This document shows, piece by piece, positions 33,197 to 42,100 of a stretch of DNA of 49,803 nucleotides. A program made the translations under genes and the position numbers. The number at the start of each line of letters is the position of its first letter. Position 1 is the first letter of the stretch. The notes beneath the pieces are model-generated. The model saw only the letters and a list, made by a program, of their open reading frames with translations, did no database searches and was not told the DNA's origin. The stretch comes from Neolewinella lacunae (GTDB taxonomy: Bacteria > Bacteroidota > Bacteroidia > Chitinophagales > Saprospiraceae), in contig NZ_JACSIT010000030.1 in NCBI RefSeq assembly GCF_014349155.1, positions 1 through 49,803 of the forward strand. The letters run 5' to 3'.

Positions 33197-33499
33197 GGTA
33201 AAAGGTTTTTTAGTGACAGATGCTAATGTAACGCCAGCCAGTTGCGCAAGGTTAGCCTAACACACTGAATTTGAGCAATTTGGAGCAGGACTAAATAGGC
33301 TTAGATCAATGCTGTTGCCGCTTCAGCCCAGGTATTGTCGCGGCTTCAGCCCGACCCTCAGGTATTGTCGCGGCTTCAGCCCCCCCCAGGTATTGTCGCG
33401 GCTTCAGCCCCCCCCAGGTATTGTCGCGGCTTCAGCCCGACGAATACTGCCGCTACTTCAGCCTAAGCTTCCGATCTTTGGGCCAAATAATAGCTCCCA
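33197..33499. other. Intergenic region with minisatellite
   Basis: The 303 bases hold the promoter of the small Cys protein (33247-33254), a tandem repeat (33312-33463) and a GATCTTTG box (33473-33480) before the AlkC/AlkD-like gene. No other gene is seen. Confidence 0.65.
33312..33463. repeat. Tandem repeat with units of 28-30 bp
   Basis: Four nearly identical units of GGTATTGTCGCGGCTTCAGC start at 33331, 33361, 33389 and 33417. The joining segments are CCGACCCTCA or runs of C. Degenerate copies flank it (GCTGTTGCCGCTTCAGCC before, GAATACTGCCGCTACTTCAG after). Spacers are not unique, so it is not CRISPR. Confidence 0.85.
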
Positions 33500-34306
33500 G
33501 TGTCCATCCCCGCCCACCTGGTTGGCCGCAAGCCTGCCTTGAAAGTTGCCGACGTCCCCGCCGAAGTCCTACACTACCTCAATCTCGGCACTTTGGAGAG
33601 TGCGAACCTGACGGAGTGGCTGGCCATTGACCCAGTAGCCCTGGTCAGTACCGTCTTTAAAAAGTTGCGGCCCAGCTGGATACCTGTCCTGACGGCCGGG
33701 ATCCAGGATCTGAAAAAGCCAACGGCGATGGCGGTCACCCGCTGCGTAGGCGCGCAGCTGGCGGCCCTGGCGACGAAGGCCGGGTCGGTTGATGCGACGC
33801 TGAACTGGCTGCTGGCCCATCCGTCGGATACCGTCCGGGGTTACGCTGCGACAATGGTTGCGGCCCTGGACCTTCCCCTGGCCGACACCCTGCAAGGCCT
33901 GCGTCCCGTTGCAGCCGATGCGCATTTCGGCCCCCGCGAGATCGCCATGTTTGCCGCCAAGCCCTGCATCGGCCGTGACCTCGACCTGGCCGTCCGCCTC
34001 CTCCGGCCCTTCACGGCCGAAAGCGACGAAAACCTGCGCCGCTTCGCCATTGAAGCCACCCGCCCAATTGGGGTCTGGACGTCCCACCTTCCCGCCCTCA
34101 AGGCCCAACCCGGCATCGGCCTTCCCTTGCTCGAACCACTACGGGCAGACCCCAGCCGCTACGTACAAAACGCCGTGGCCAACTGGCTCAACGACGCCGC
34201 CAAAAGCCAGCCCGCGTGGGTCCGCCAAGTCTGCCAACGCTGGCTGGCCGAGTCGCCAGGCCCCGCCACCGCCTACATCGTCAAACGCGGTATGCGCAAT
34301 TTATAA
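33500..34306 (+). CDS. HEAT-repeat DNA alkylation repair protein (AlkC/AlkD-like)
   Basis: This protein of about 268 residues is built of helical repeats. The C-terminal half matches the AlkC/AlkD family, which removes alkylated bases: DENLRRFAIEATRPIGVW (about 172-190), the RYVQNAVANWLNDAAK helix (about 215-230), WVRQVCQRWL and the ending YIVKRGMRNL. The catalytic Asp/Trp pair cannot be assigned with confidence. The start codon is GTG at 33500, about 20 bases after a GATCTTTG box; no upstream ATG is available in frame. The minisatellite directly upstream may modulate its expression. An adaptive-response role is inferred from family only. Confidence 0.8.
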   Translation: MSIPAHLVGRKPALKVADVPAEVLHYLNLGTLESANLTEWLAIDPVALVSTVFKKLRPSWIPVLTAGIQDLKKPTAMAVTRCVGAQLAALATKAGSVDATLNWLLAHPSDTVRGYAATMVAALDLPLADTLQGLRPVAADAHFGPREIAMFAAKPCIGRDLDLAVRLLRPFTAESDENLRRFAIEATRPIGVWTSHLPALKAQPGIGLPLLEPLRADPSRYVQNAVANWLNDAAKSQPAWVRQVCQRWLAESPGPATAYIVKRGMRNL

Positions 34307-34333
34307 CTACCGCTGGCCCCGACTTGCCCTGCT

Positions 34334-34409
34334 ACTCCCCCTTTGGGGGTCGGGGGGCCAACTTTCTCCCCCTTTCGGGGGGTCGGGGGGGGAGCACCTG
34401 CGGCCGCGC
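34334..34409. repeat. C/G hairpins plus dispersed 17-base repeat, copy 6
   Basis: Two CCCCCTTTGGGGG/CCCCCTTTCGGGGGG hairpins (34337-34356, 34369-34390) precede GCACCTGCGGCCGCGC (34394-34409), the repeat in minus orientation and lacking the terminal A. The same composite occurs in the other orientation at 2865-2920. Confidence 0.7.
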
Positions 34410-34419
34410 CCAACTTAAA

Positions 34420-34902
34420 TCATCCCCCACCAGAAACGGTCCGCAATATCCGCAAAAGACCGGCTGCGTCCAGGGCCCCGTTGTACTGAAAAATGCGTTC
34501 AAAAGCGGGGTTGAGGATGCAAACTGTCGGGTAAGCCACCCGCCCATCTACCGTTCCTAAGGCCTCCGCCAAGCCGTGGACGCCGGTCTTGCGACCCGTA
34601 GGCCGAAAGCGAAAAGTGTGGCCCCGCCACTGAACGTCCTGCTCCGTTTCCGCATCAAAAGAGACGAAATAAAAGTCCGTATTCAATAGCCGCACCACCG
34701 CCGTATCCCGCAAAGTAGTGTGCTCCATGCGGTGGCAGTAGCGACACCAGTCCGTCCGCAAAAACACCAGTACCGGCCGCGCCTCCACGGCCTGCAGGCT
34801 ATCGACTTGCTCAAAGCGGTAGGCCACCGGCTGCGCCCCGAGCGACGCCACGCCGCCCAAAAACGCACTGATGAACAGCCAGAAAATCATCGGAACAGGC
34901 AT
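34420..34902 (-). CDS. Thioredoxin-fold protein, exported
   Basis: The 160-residue protein has an N-terminal hydrophobic signal or anchor (about 5-22, ending SLGAQ). A thioredoxin-like domain follows, with VLVFLRTDWCRYCHRME carrying the CRYC pair (in place of CGPC) and the cis-proline strand equivalent YPTVCIL. Resemblance is to the DUF255/thioredoxin_7 group of Bacteroidota periplasmic thioredoxins. Probable oxidoreductase or disulfide maintenance in the periplasm. It lies 135 bases downstream of the TonB receptor on the same strand. The start at 34902 is preferred over 34965; 34890 is also possible. A TACATTTA box lies just upstream. Confidence 0.8.
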   Translation of the reverse strand: MPVPMIFWLFISAFLGGVASLGAQPVAYRFEQVDSLQAVEARPVLVFLRTDWCRYCHRMEHTTLRDTAVVRLLNTDFYFVSFDAETEQDVQWRGHTFRFRPTGRKTGVHGLAEALGTVDGRVAYPTVCILNPAFERIFQYNGALDAAGLLRILRTVSGGG

Positions 34903-35012
34903 ACTGATGGTAAATGTATCACCGCCGCCAGGCAGCATCGTAGTTAATGTGTAATTCCCTGGCACCCCAAATCATATATCCAGACGCCCCCGAAAAATCT
35001 TCAAGTTTCCCT

Positions 35013-35040
35013 ATGAACTACTGCACTATGAACTAATTCA
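35013..35040. repeat. Octamer array (GAACTATG-like units)
   Basis: Units such as CTATGAACTACTGCACTATGAACTAA. Read on the minus strand they contain TAG repeatedly, and the array begins at the TGA stop of the TonB receptor gene (35038-35040). Confidence 0.65.
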
Positions 35041-37326
35041 CTCCCAAAGCGTCCACCGCAAGCCCAAAAACCCCCGCCGCCCCTGGTTGGGCGCAAAGAC
35101 GTAGGTGGGGTCGAAAGACAGGGCATTGGGATTTTCGGGGGTAGGCTCCACCTGGCCTTCGGGGCCGAAAGTTACTCCCCGATCGAAGGGATCAAAAGCG
35201 CGGGCGATGCTGTTGGCCGGCGGCGTGTAGTTGAGGAGGTTCTTGACGCCGCCGTAGACTTCCACCCGTTCGCCGAGGCGCTGGGTCAGCTGGATGTTTT
35301 GGAGGCTCCAGACTGGCGAGGTGCCGGGGCGATCGTCCAGTTCCCCCAGCAGCGGGAGGCGCATGGGGCCGTAGACGTTGCCGGTATAATCCACCGTCAG
35401 GCCCCAGCGCGGCAAGCGATAAGCGATGCTCCAGACGCCCGAAAAACGCTCCGTGAGCAGCTGGCGCTGCCGCGTGCCGTCCTCATCCGTCAGGCTCACG
35501 TCCTGGAACGTCCCCCCGGCCAGGAGTTGGAGCCCGTTGGCAAATTCCACGTCGACATTCAAACTCAGCCCCTGCGAAACGGAATGCCCCGCGAGGTTGG
35601 CGTAGATGATCTTGTTCACGTCCGTCTCGTAATCCGGCAGGATGCGGTTGCTGAAGTAGGTATAGAAGGCGGAGGCGTCCAGACCAATGAAGGTGCCGCG
35701 CCCCGCGTAAATTTTGCGGACGTAATTGAGGTTGCCGTTCCAGGAGGTTTCCGGGCTCAGGTCACCCCGGAATTCTACCGTCCGGGCTCCGGTGAGGGCG
35801 GCGTGGTCTTCGGTGAAGACGTTGGCCACCCGGTAGCCGTTGCCGGCGCTGAGGCGGAGGGTGTGCTTTTTGTCCGGCGAGGTGTATTTGTAGTTCAACC
35901 TCGGGCTCCAGACGCTGCCGTGGCGGCTGTTGTAGTCGTAGCGCAGGCCCAGCAGGAAAGTATGGCGGGGGCCGAGGGTAATTTCGTCCTGCACGAAGAT
36001 GCCCGGCAGGGCAATGCGGGAAGGCGCCGTCTGCGTTGGGTTATCGGCGGCGGCCGTGGCGGGCGTATTGTCGTCGTACCAGGTGTAGCGGTAGGCGGCA
36101 CCTAGCAGGAGATCGTGGCTGTTGCCCAGGACTTTGTTCCAGGTCAGCTGGCCGAAGCCGACGTACTGCCGTGCGGCGTAGGCTACCGTGCCGTAGTAAC
36201 TGTCCTGATGATGGCCGTTGACGCTGTACTGGAACATCAGGGGTTCGCGGGTGGGCAGTTGGTAGGTGCCCAGTAATTCCCAGCGATTGGTGAGGATGCT
36301 TTCGCCGTAGCGTTCGTCGCCTCCCCGGTCGGCTTTTGTCCAGTCCATTTCCCCGCCGAAGCGGTCTTCGTAGACGTAGCGGGCGGCGAGGGAAAAGACG
36401 CGGTTTTCCGGCCGGTCGAGGGTGAACTTCTGGAAGACGGAGAGCCGGTTTTGCAGGGTCACGTCGGTGAACCCATCATCGTTGCGGTCTATCCGGTTCT
36501 GAAAATTGAAGTAATTGATGCCCAGCAGCGATTGTCCGCGCGGCCCCAGCCCGAATTTCAGTCCCAGGTCGGCGTTGACATCCCCCCAGTCGGAACTGAA
36601 AACGTCGGCCGAAAACCGGGGTGCATTGCCCGGCTTTTTGGTGATGATGTTGATCAAGCCACCCACCGCTTCGGAGCCGTAGAGCGTCGAGGCGGGTCCT
36701 TTGACGATTTCGACGCGCTCGATCATGGCCTGGGGGATGCCCGTCAGGCCGTACACCGTGGCCAGGCCGCTGACGATGGGCATGCCGTCAATGAGCACCA
36801 TCGTGTAGGGTCCCTCCAGGCCATTGATGTGGATATCGCCGGTGTTGCAGACGTTGCAGTTGAGTTGCGGCCGCACGCCATTGACGTTCTGCAGGGATTC
36901 AAAGATGCTCGGCGTGGGGTTGGCCCGGAAAAACTGGGCGTTGTAGACTTCTACGGGTACCGGACTGTTGGCCTTCGAGACTTCCTTCATCGTGGCGGAC
37001 ACCACCACTTCTTCCAGCGCAGCGGCGGTGCTTTCCAGGCGGATGTCCAGCGTTTTGGCCTCGCCCTCCGCCAGGCTGATGGTGGTGGCCAGCGGACTAA
37101 AGCCCAGCGAAGTCGCCCGGAGGGTATAACGGCCAGCGGGCAGTTGGTCGAGCCGGTAGCGACCGTCGGTATCGGCCGTAACCGCGTGGTTACCGGGCTG
37201 CATGCCAACGGTGGCGAAGGGCAGCGCTTCGCCGTTTTCATCCAGCACCAGCCCTCCCAGACTGGCGTTCTGGGCTCCCAGCCCTAAGGCCAATGCCATG
37301 GCCATCATCAGTATGCTCTGTTTCAT
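35038..37326 (-). CDS. TonB-dependent outer-membrane receptor
   Basis: The 762-residue protein has a signal peptide (about 1-20), a carboxypeptidase-regulatory-like domain (about 24-105, GGLVLDENGEALPFATVGMQPG), a plug domain (about 115-225) and a 22-strand beta-barrel ending in FLGLRWTLWE. The plug segment has a CNVC motif (QLNCNVCNTGDIHINGLEG), seen in a subset of Bacteroidota receptors. No TonB box could be pinned down. Substrate is unknown; metal or metallophore uptake is suggested only by the palindromic site in the promoter (37408-37423). The start ATG at 37326 begins the signal peptide. A thioredoxin-fold protein is encoded downstream, 135 bases away. Confidence 0.92.
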   Translation of the reverse strand: MKQSILMMAMALALGLGAQNASLGGLVLDENGEALPFATVGMQPGNHAVTADTDGRYRLDQLPAGRYTLRATSLGFSPLATTISLAEGEAKTLDIRLESTAAALEEVVVSATMKEVSKANSPVPVEVYNAQFFRANPTPSIFESLQNVNGVRPQLNCNVCNTGDIHINGLEGPYTMVLIDGMPIVSGLATVYGLTGIPQAMIERVEIVKGPASTLYGSEAVGGLINIITKKPGNAPRFSADVFSSDWGDVNADLGLKFGLGPRGQSLLGINYFNFQNRIDRNDDGFTDVTLQNRLSVFQKFTLDRPENRVFSLAARYVYEDRFGGEMDWTKADRGGDERYGESILTNRWELLGTYQLPTREPLMFQYSVNGHHQDSYYGTVAYAARQYVGFGQLTWNKVLGNSHDLLLGAAYRYTWYDDNTPATAAADNPTQTAPSRIALPGIFVQDEITLGPRHTFLLGLRYDYNSRHGSVWSPRLNYKYTSPDKKHTLRLSAGNGYRVANVFTEDHAALTGARTVEFRGDLSPETSWNGNLNYVRKIYAGRGTFIGLDASAFYTYFSNRILPDYETDVNKIIYANLAGHSVSQGLSLNVDVEFANGLQLLAGGTFQDVSLTDEDGTRQRQLLTERFSGVWSIAYRLPRWGLTVDYTGNVYGPMRLPLLGELDDRPGTSPVWSLQNIQLTQRLGERVEVYGGVKNLLNYTPPANSIARAFDPFDRGVTFGPEGQVEPTPENPNALSFDPTYVFAPNQGRRGFLGLRWTLWE

Positions 37327-37344
37327 CACCATCTCGCTTTTGGG

Positions 37345-37357
37345 GCGCGGTCGCAGG
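37345..37357 (+). repeat. Partial dispersed repeat GCGCGGTCGCAGG
   Basis: Thirteen bases match the 17-base repeat, then the sequence diverges (ATGCC). It lies in the expected 5' untranslated region of the TonB receptor. Confidence 0.55.
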
Positions 37358-37381
37358 ATGCCACGTCCGTCTTGTTACGAG

Positions 37382-37389
37382 CAAAGATA
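37382..37389 (-). promoter_or_regulatory. -7 box TATCTTTG of the TonB receptor gene
   Basis: Perfect TAnnTTTG on the minus strand, 56 bases upstream of the ATG at 37326. Confidence 0.65.
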
Positions 37390-37407
37390 GTCAAGCAGAA
37401 TATTTTT

Positions 37408-37423
37408 GTTAGATATATCTAAC
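37408..37423. promoter_or_regulatory. 16-bp perfect palindrome GTTAGATATATCTAAC, likely operator
   Basis: Perfect dyad centred about 30 bases upstream of the -7 box, overlapping the expected -33 region. TTAG...CTAA half-sites recall the boxes of DtxR-family metalloregulators, but other regulator families use similar arrangements. The position predicts repression. Confidence 0.55.
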
Positions 37424-37615
37424 TTTTATTTTTCACCATTCTTTTGCCTTCCCTACCGTAGCCACGGAAGTATCCAGCTCCTTCCATTTCCGAAGAAACC
37501 GTCCGTGTGCCCTACCCTGCTCTTGAAAACCGTCCCCTGCATCCTGCGGCAGCGCCCACTTAAAACGCCTCCAAATACCCAACCAAAATAAAAAACCAGC
37601 CCGCTCAACTTTATT

Positions 37616-37630
37616 TTGGAACGATCGTTC
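37616..37630. promoter_or_regulatory. TetR-type operator, site 1
   Basis: TTGGAACGATCGTTC, 44 bases before the SDR start. Its centre is exactly 30 bp from the second site, about three helical turns. Confidence 0.7.
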
Positions 37631-37647
37631 TGTAGTCATCCAATAAC

Positions 37648-37663
37648 GGAACGATCGTTCCAA
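37648..37663. promoter_or_regulatory. TetR-type operator, site 2
   Basis: GGAACGATCGTTCCAA, containing a perfect 14-bp palindrome GGAACGATCGTTCC, ends 11 bases before the SDR start codon. Binding here would block transcription or initiation of translation of the SDR. Confidence 0.75.
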
Positions 37664-37674
37664 AATAATACCAC

Positions 37675-38430
37675 ATGTCTTCTTTACAAGGTAAAGTCGC
37701 CGTAGTCACCGGCGGCAATTCTGGCATCGGCTACGCTGCGGCCGCCCGTTTTAAAGCCAACGGGGCCACCGTCATCATCACCGGACGCAACGCCGACCGC
37801 GTTGCCGAAGCCGCCGGCACCCTGGGGGTCGAGGGCTTGGTGGGCGACGTCGGCTCCGTGGCCGACATCAGCCAAATGGCCAATACGGTGCAAGCCCGCC
37901 ACGGCAAGGTGGACGTCCTGTTCATCAACGCCGGCGTCTTCGAGCCCGCCCCCGTCGGTTCCATCAGCGAAGAGATGTTCGACCGGCAGATGGGCATCAA
38001 CTTCAAGGGTGCGGTCTTTACGCTGGAAAAGTTCCTCCCCATTCTCAACGACGGTGCTTCCGTGATCAACCTCTCCTCGATCAATGCGCTCGCTGGCATG
38101 ACCAACACTTCCGTATACGCCGCCTCCAAAGCCGCCATGAATTCCTACTCCCGCACCGCCTCCACGGAGCTGGCCCCGCGGCGGATTCGCGTCAATGTCG
38201 TCAACCCCGGCCCCATTTCCACCCCCATCTTCGGCAAAACCGGAATGCCCGCCGAGCAGCTCGATGGCTTTGCCCAAGCCATGCAAGCCCGGGTTCCCCT
38301 CAAGCGCTTTGGCCAGCCGGAAGAAGTTGCCAACCTGGTGGCTTTTCTCGCCTCCGATGAGGCCGCCTTCATCACCGGCAGCGAATTTACCGTCGACGGC
38401 GGAGCGGCCGTAAACCCCCTGGTGGGCTAG
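37675..38430 (+). CDS. Short-chain dehydrogenase/reductase (classical SDR)
   Basis: The 251-residue protein has the NAD(P)-binding TGGNSGIG (12-19), the NAG motif, the active-site N109, S134/S135, Y148 and K152 (VYAASK), and the PGPIST loop. It is a typical NAD(P)-dependent reductase or dehydrogenase of unknown small-molecule substrate. T36-G37-R38 after strand 2 (IITGRN) suggests NADP preference. Twin palindromes 12-60 bases upstream are likely bound by the TetR regulator encoded next, so substrate-like inducers, perhaps quinones or aldehydes, are expected but not shown. Confidence 0.92.
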   Translation: MSSLQGKVAVVTGGNSGIGYAAAARFKANGATVIITGRNADRVAEAAGTLGVEGLVGDVGSVADISQMANTVQARHGKVDVLFINAGVFEPAPVGSISEEMFDRQMGINFKGAVFTLEKFLPILNDGASVINLSSINALAGMTNTSVYAASKAAMNSYSRTASTELAPRRIRVNVVNPGPISTPIFGKTGMPAEQLDGFAQAMQARVPLKRFGQPEEVANLVAFLASDEAAFITGSEFTVDGGAAVNPLVG

Positions 38431-38517
38431 GTCCGTAAGCGCCAAGACGAAAAACCTGATTAACTTAGCGGGGGCCGAGGTGGATGAACCACTTCCGCCC
38501 TCGCTCAATTTTACAAC

Positions 38518-39099
38518 ATGGCCCGCAGTAAAGCTTTTGACGAAACCGCTACACTCGAGAAGGCCATCGAACTGTTCTGGCGCCAGGGTTTTCACGGCAC
38601 TTCTATCCAGGATTTGGTCGATCACCTGGGCATCAACCGCGCCAGCCTCTACGCCACTTTTGGCGATAAGGAAAGCCTCTACCGCCGCGCCCTAAGCCAT
38701 TATCGCAACATCAACACCGAGCGCGCCCAATGTTTTCTGACCGCTCACCCCTCGGCAAAAACCGCCCTGCGTGAGTTGCTCCAACGCGCCACCGCTCCGC
38801 CGGATAAACAAAATGACCCGGTGGGCTGCTTCATCGTCAGCGCCAGCGCCGAACTGAGCCAGGGATCCACCGAAATTAACGAATTCCTCCTCCTCAACCA
38901 GGAAACCTTCGTAGGGCTGTTCCACAGCGTACTGCAGCGGGCCGTAGCCGAGGGTGAAATTTCGGCCGACCGCAACCTGCCCGCCCTGGCCAACCTCCTG
39001 TTTACCTACTACAACGGCGTGAAGGTCCTCAATCAGTTCAATGCCGACCCCACCCCTCTGCAAAACGCCACCGAAGAGTTGCTGAAGATTTTTGATTAA
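38518..39099 (+). CDS. TetR/AcrR family transcriptional regulator
   Basis: The 193-residue protein has the TetR N-terminal helix-turn-helix (about 8-52, IELFWRQGFHGTSIQDLVDHLGINRASLYATFGDKESLYRRAL) and a helical ligand-binding domain with the C-terminal region of the TetR_C group that includes YcnC-like regulators. It lies 87 bases downstream of the SDR. Together with the two palindromes before the SDR, the likely target is the SDR promoter and possibly its own expression through read-through. A separate weak box (TAACTTAG, 38461-38468) may also drive it. Confidence 0.92.
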   Translation: MARSKAFDETATLEKAIELFWRQGFHGTSIQDLVDHLGINRASLYATFGDKESLYRRALSHYRNINTERAQCFLTAHPSAKTALRELLQRATAPPDKQNDPVGCFIVSASAELSQGSTEINEFLLLNQETFVGLFHSVLQRAVAEGEISADRNLPALANLLFTYYNGVKVLNQFNADPTPLQNATEELLKIFD

Positions 39100-39132
39100 G
39101 CGCATTCATCCTTCGGTGAAGGGTGCCTCAGC

Positions 39133-42100
39133 TCAGCGCTTCTCCGCCCAGCGCAAATCCAGCGTCTTGGCAAATTCCCGCTTCGGTTCCAGGCGGCGCA
39201 CCTCGATGGCGGGCGGCGGACTGTAATTCGTCGCTAAGTACCGGCTCGTGGTAGTCGCCGCACTGCCGGCGGGGTCGATGATCTGCTCAGTGGTGCGGGG
39301 CGAGTGGTTGTAGGCCCAAAAGCGGTTGACGCGGCGGCTTTCCGCTTCCAGCGAGTTAATCGGGAAAGTATCGTAGCTCCGGCCACCGGGGTGCACCACG
39401 TGGTAAGTGCAGCCGCCAATGCTGCGTTCGTTCCACTGGTCGTAGACGTCGAAAGTCAGCGGCACATCGGGTTCAATGGTGGGGTGCAGCGCCGAGGGCG
39501 GGTTCCAGGCCTTGTAGCGGATGCCCGCCACGTACTCGCCCTGCACGCCGGTGGGATCGAGCGGAACGACCGTTTGGTTGCAGAGCAGGGCGTAGCGGTC
39601 GGGGTTAAGCCCCGTCATCCGCACCTGGATACGCTCGGCCGAAGAATCGACGTAGCGGGCCGTTCCCGCACTGCCCAGTTCTTCGCCCAGGACGTGCCAG
39701 GGCTCGATGGCGCTGCGCACTTCGAGTGCCATCCCTTGCAGGCGCAGGTGCCCCAAGACGGGAAAGCGGAATTCCAGGAAGGGTTCCAACCACTCCATTT
39801 TGAAGTCAAAACCCGCCTCGCGCAGGTACCAGAGCACCTCAAGAAGGTCTTCGCGGACGTAGTGGTGGAGCAAAAATTTGTCGTGGAGGTCGCTGCCCCA
39901 GCGCACCAGCGGCCGGCGGTAGGGTTTGGCCCAGAAGGCCGCGCAGAGGGCCCGGATCAGCAGCAGTTGGGCCAGGCACATATCGCGGTGCGGCGGCATA
40001 TCGAAGCCCCGCATTTCCAGGATGCCGAGGCGACCCGTGGGGCTGTCGGGACTGTACAACTTATCGATGCAGAACTCGGCACGGTGGGTATTGCCCGTCA
40101 CGTCGATGAGCAGGTTCCGAAAGACGCGGTCGACCAGCCAGTGCGGCGGGTTGGGGTGGCGGTCGAGCTCCGCAAAAGCGATTTCGAGTTCGTAGAGTTG
40201 GTCTTGCCGGCCTTCGTCCACCCGCGGTGCCTGGCTCGTCGGGCCAATGAAGGCCGAGGAAAAGAGGTAGGAAAGTCCGGGGTGGTTTTGCCAGAAGTTG
40301 ATGAAACTCCGCAGCAGATCGGGGCGGCGCAGCAGGGGGCTGTTGGCGGGTGTGGTGCCTCCGAGGGTGATGTGATTGCCGCCGCCGGTGCCGGTGTGGC
40401 GGCCGTCGATCATGAATTTGTTGGTGCCCAGTCGGCTTTCCTGGGCCCGGGCGAAGAGCGTAGTGTAGGTCGCCACGATGTCGCGCCAGTTCGTCGCCGG
40501 GTGCACGTTCACCTCCACGACGCCGGGGTCGGGGGCCACCACGAGTTTGGTCAGGCGGGGATCGGGCGCGGGGTGGTAGCCTTCGATGATGACGGGCCGT
40601 TGCAGCTCGGCGGCGGTACGTTCGATGGCTTGCAGGAGGCGGACGTAGGCCCCGTTGTCTTCCAGCGGCGGCAGGAACAGGTAGAGGTTGCCGTCGCGCG
40701 GCTCCAGGCAGAGGGCGGTGCGGACGTTCCGGGGGCGGCTGGCCGTTGCGTCAGCTGATTTTTCGTAGGGGGCGCGGACGCGGGTGCTGGGAAAGTCCTG
40801 GGGAGCGGGGGAAGTCAGGCCGGGCAGTGGCGGCAGGTCTTCCATGGGGCTGGCGGGCACGACGACCTCGGCCGGCTGGGTCACAAACTCGGGCAGGCGA
40901 TCGAGCGGCAGGCGGAAGCCCATGCCGGAGTTGCCCGGCAGCAGGAAGAGGTGTTCCCGCCGGAATTCCCAGGGGCTGCTGATCCACTGGTCGGCGTCGA
41001 GGTCGTAGCCGAGGGGCAGGACGTAGCCCTTGGGCTTGTCGAGGCCCACTTCCAGGAGTTGGGCGAGCGTCTGACGTTCGAGCTTATCGGCGGGGTTGAT
41101 GCGGCGGGGATCGACGTTGAAGGGGAGGTTGCCCGTTTCCCAGAGGAAGTAGAAGGTGTCTTCGTAGGCGGGCCGCAGGTGGTTGGGGTCCAGCGCCAGG
41201 TTTCGGGCCAGCGCGGTACCGAAGGCGGCGGCGTGGGTGTGGTCGGCATCGCCCTTTTGGGTGGGGTTGGCCAGCAGGGCGGGGTTTTGCCAGAGGATTT
41301 CGCCGTCGGTGCGCCAGTAGATGGCGTACTGCCAGCGGGGGATGGGCTCACCGGGGTACCATTTGCCCTGGCCCTGGTGGAGGAAGCCGCCGGGGGCGAA
41401 GTCTTTCCAGAGTCGGGTGGCCAGGTCGTAGGCCAGGCGGCGCTTGTCTTCGCCGTCGGCCGCCTCGTTCCACTGGGGGGATTCCATGTCGGCCTCCGAG
41501 ACAAAGGTGGGCTCTCCGCCCATGGTCAGGCGGACGTCTCCCGCCTGCAAGGCCTGCTCGACTCGGTCGCCCAGGGCCAGGAGTTCCGCAAATTGGTGTT
41601 CGCTGTAGGGCTTCGTTACCCGCGGCGTTTCGTGGATGCGTTCGACGACGTTGGCGAATTCGAAGGTCACCTCGGCTGGTTCGGAGTAGCCGGAGAGGGG
41701 TGCGGCGCTGGCCGGCTCGGGCGTGGCGGCCAGGGGGATGTGGCCTTCGCCGGCGAAGAGACCGCTGGTGGCGTCGAGACCCACCCAGCCCGCGCCGGGC
41801 AGGTAGACCTCCGCCCAGGCGTGGAGGTCGGTGAAGTCGGCCTCGGGTCCGTTGGGGCCGTCGAGTACCTTTTCGTCGGGCGTCAACTGCACCAGGTAGC
41901 CGGAGACGAAGCGGGCGGCGAGGCCGAGGTGGCGGAGCATCTGGACGAGCAGCCAGGCCGTATCCCGGCAGGAGCCGTTGCGGCGCTCCAGCGTGACTTC
42001 GCAGGCCTGCACGCCCGGCTCCATGCGGATGTTGTAGTGGATGTCTTTGGCCAGCGCCTGGTTGACGGCCACCAGAAAGTCAACCGTTCGCCGGCCCAAC

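Noticed and set aside
33312-33463. Possible CRISPR array
   Set aside because: The parts between the repeats are short C-rich variants of the unit rather than unique spacers, and there are no cas genes.
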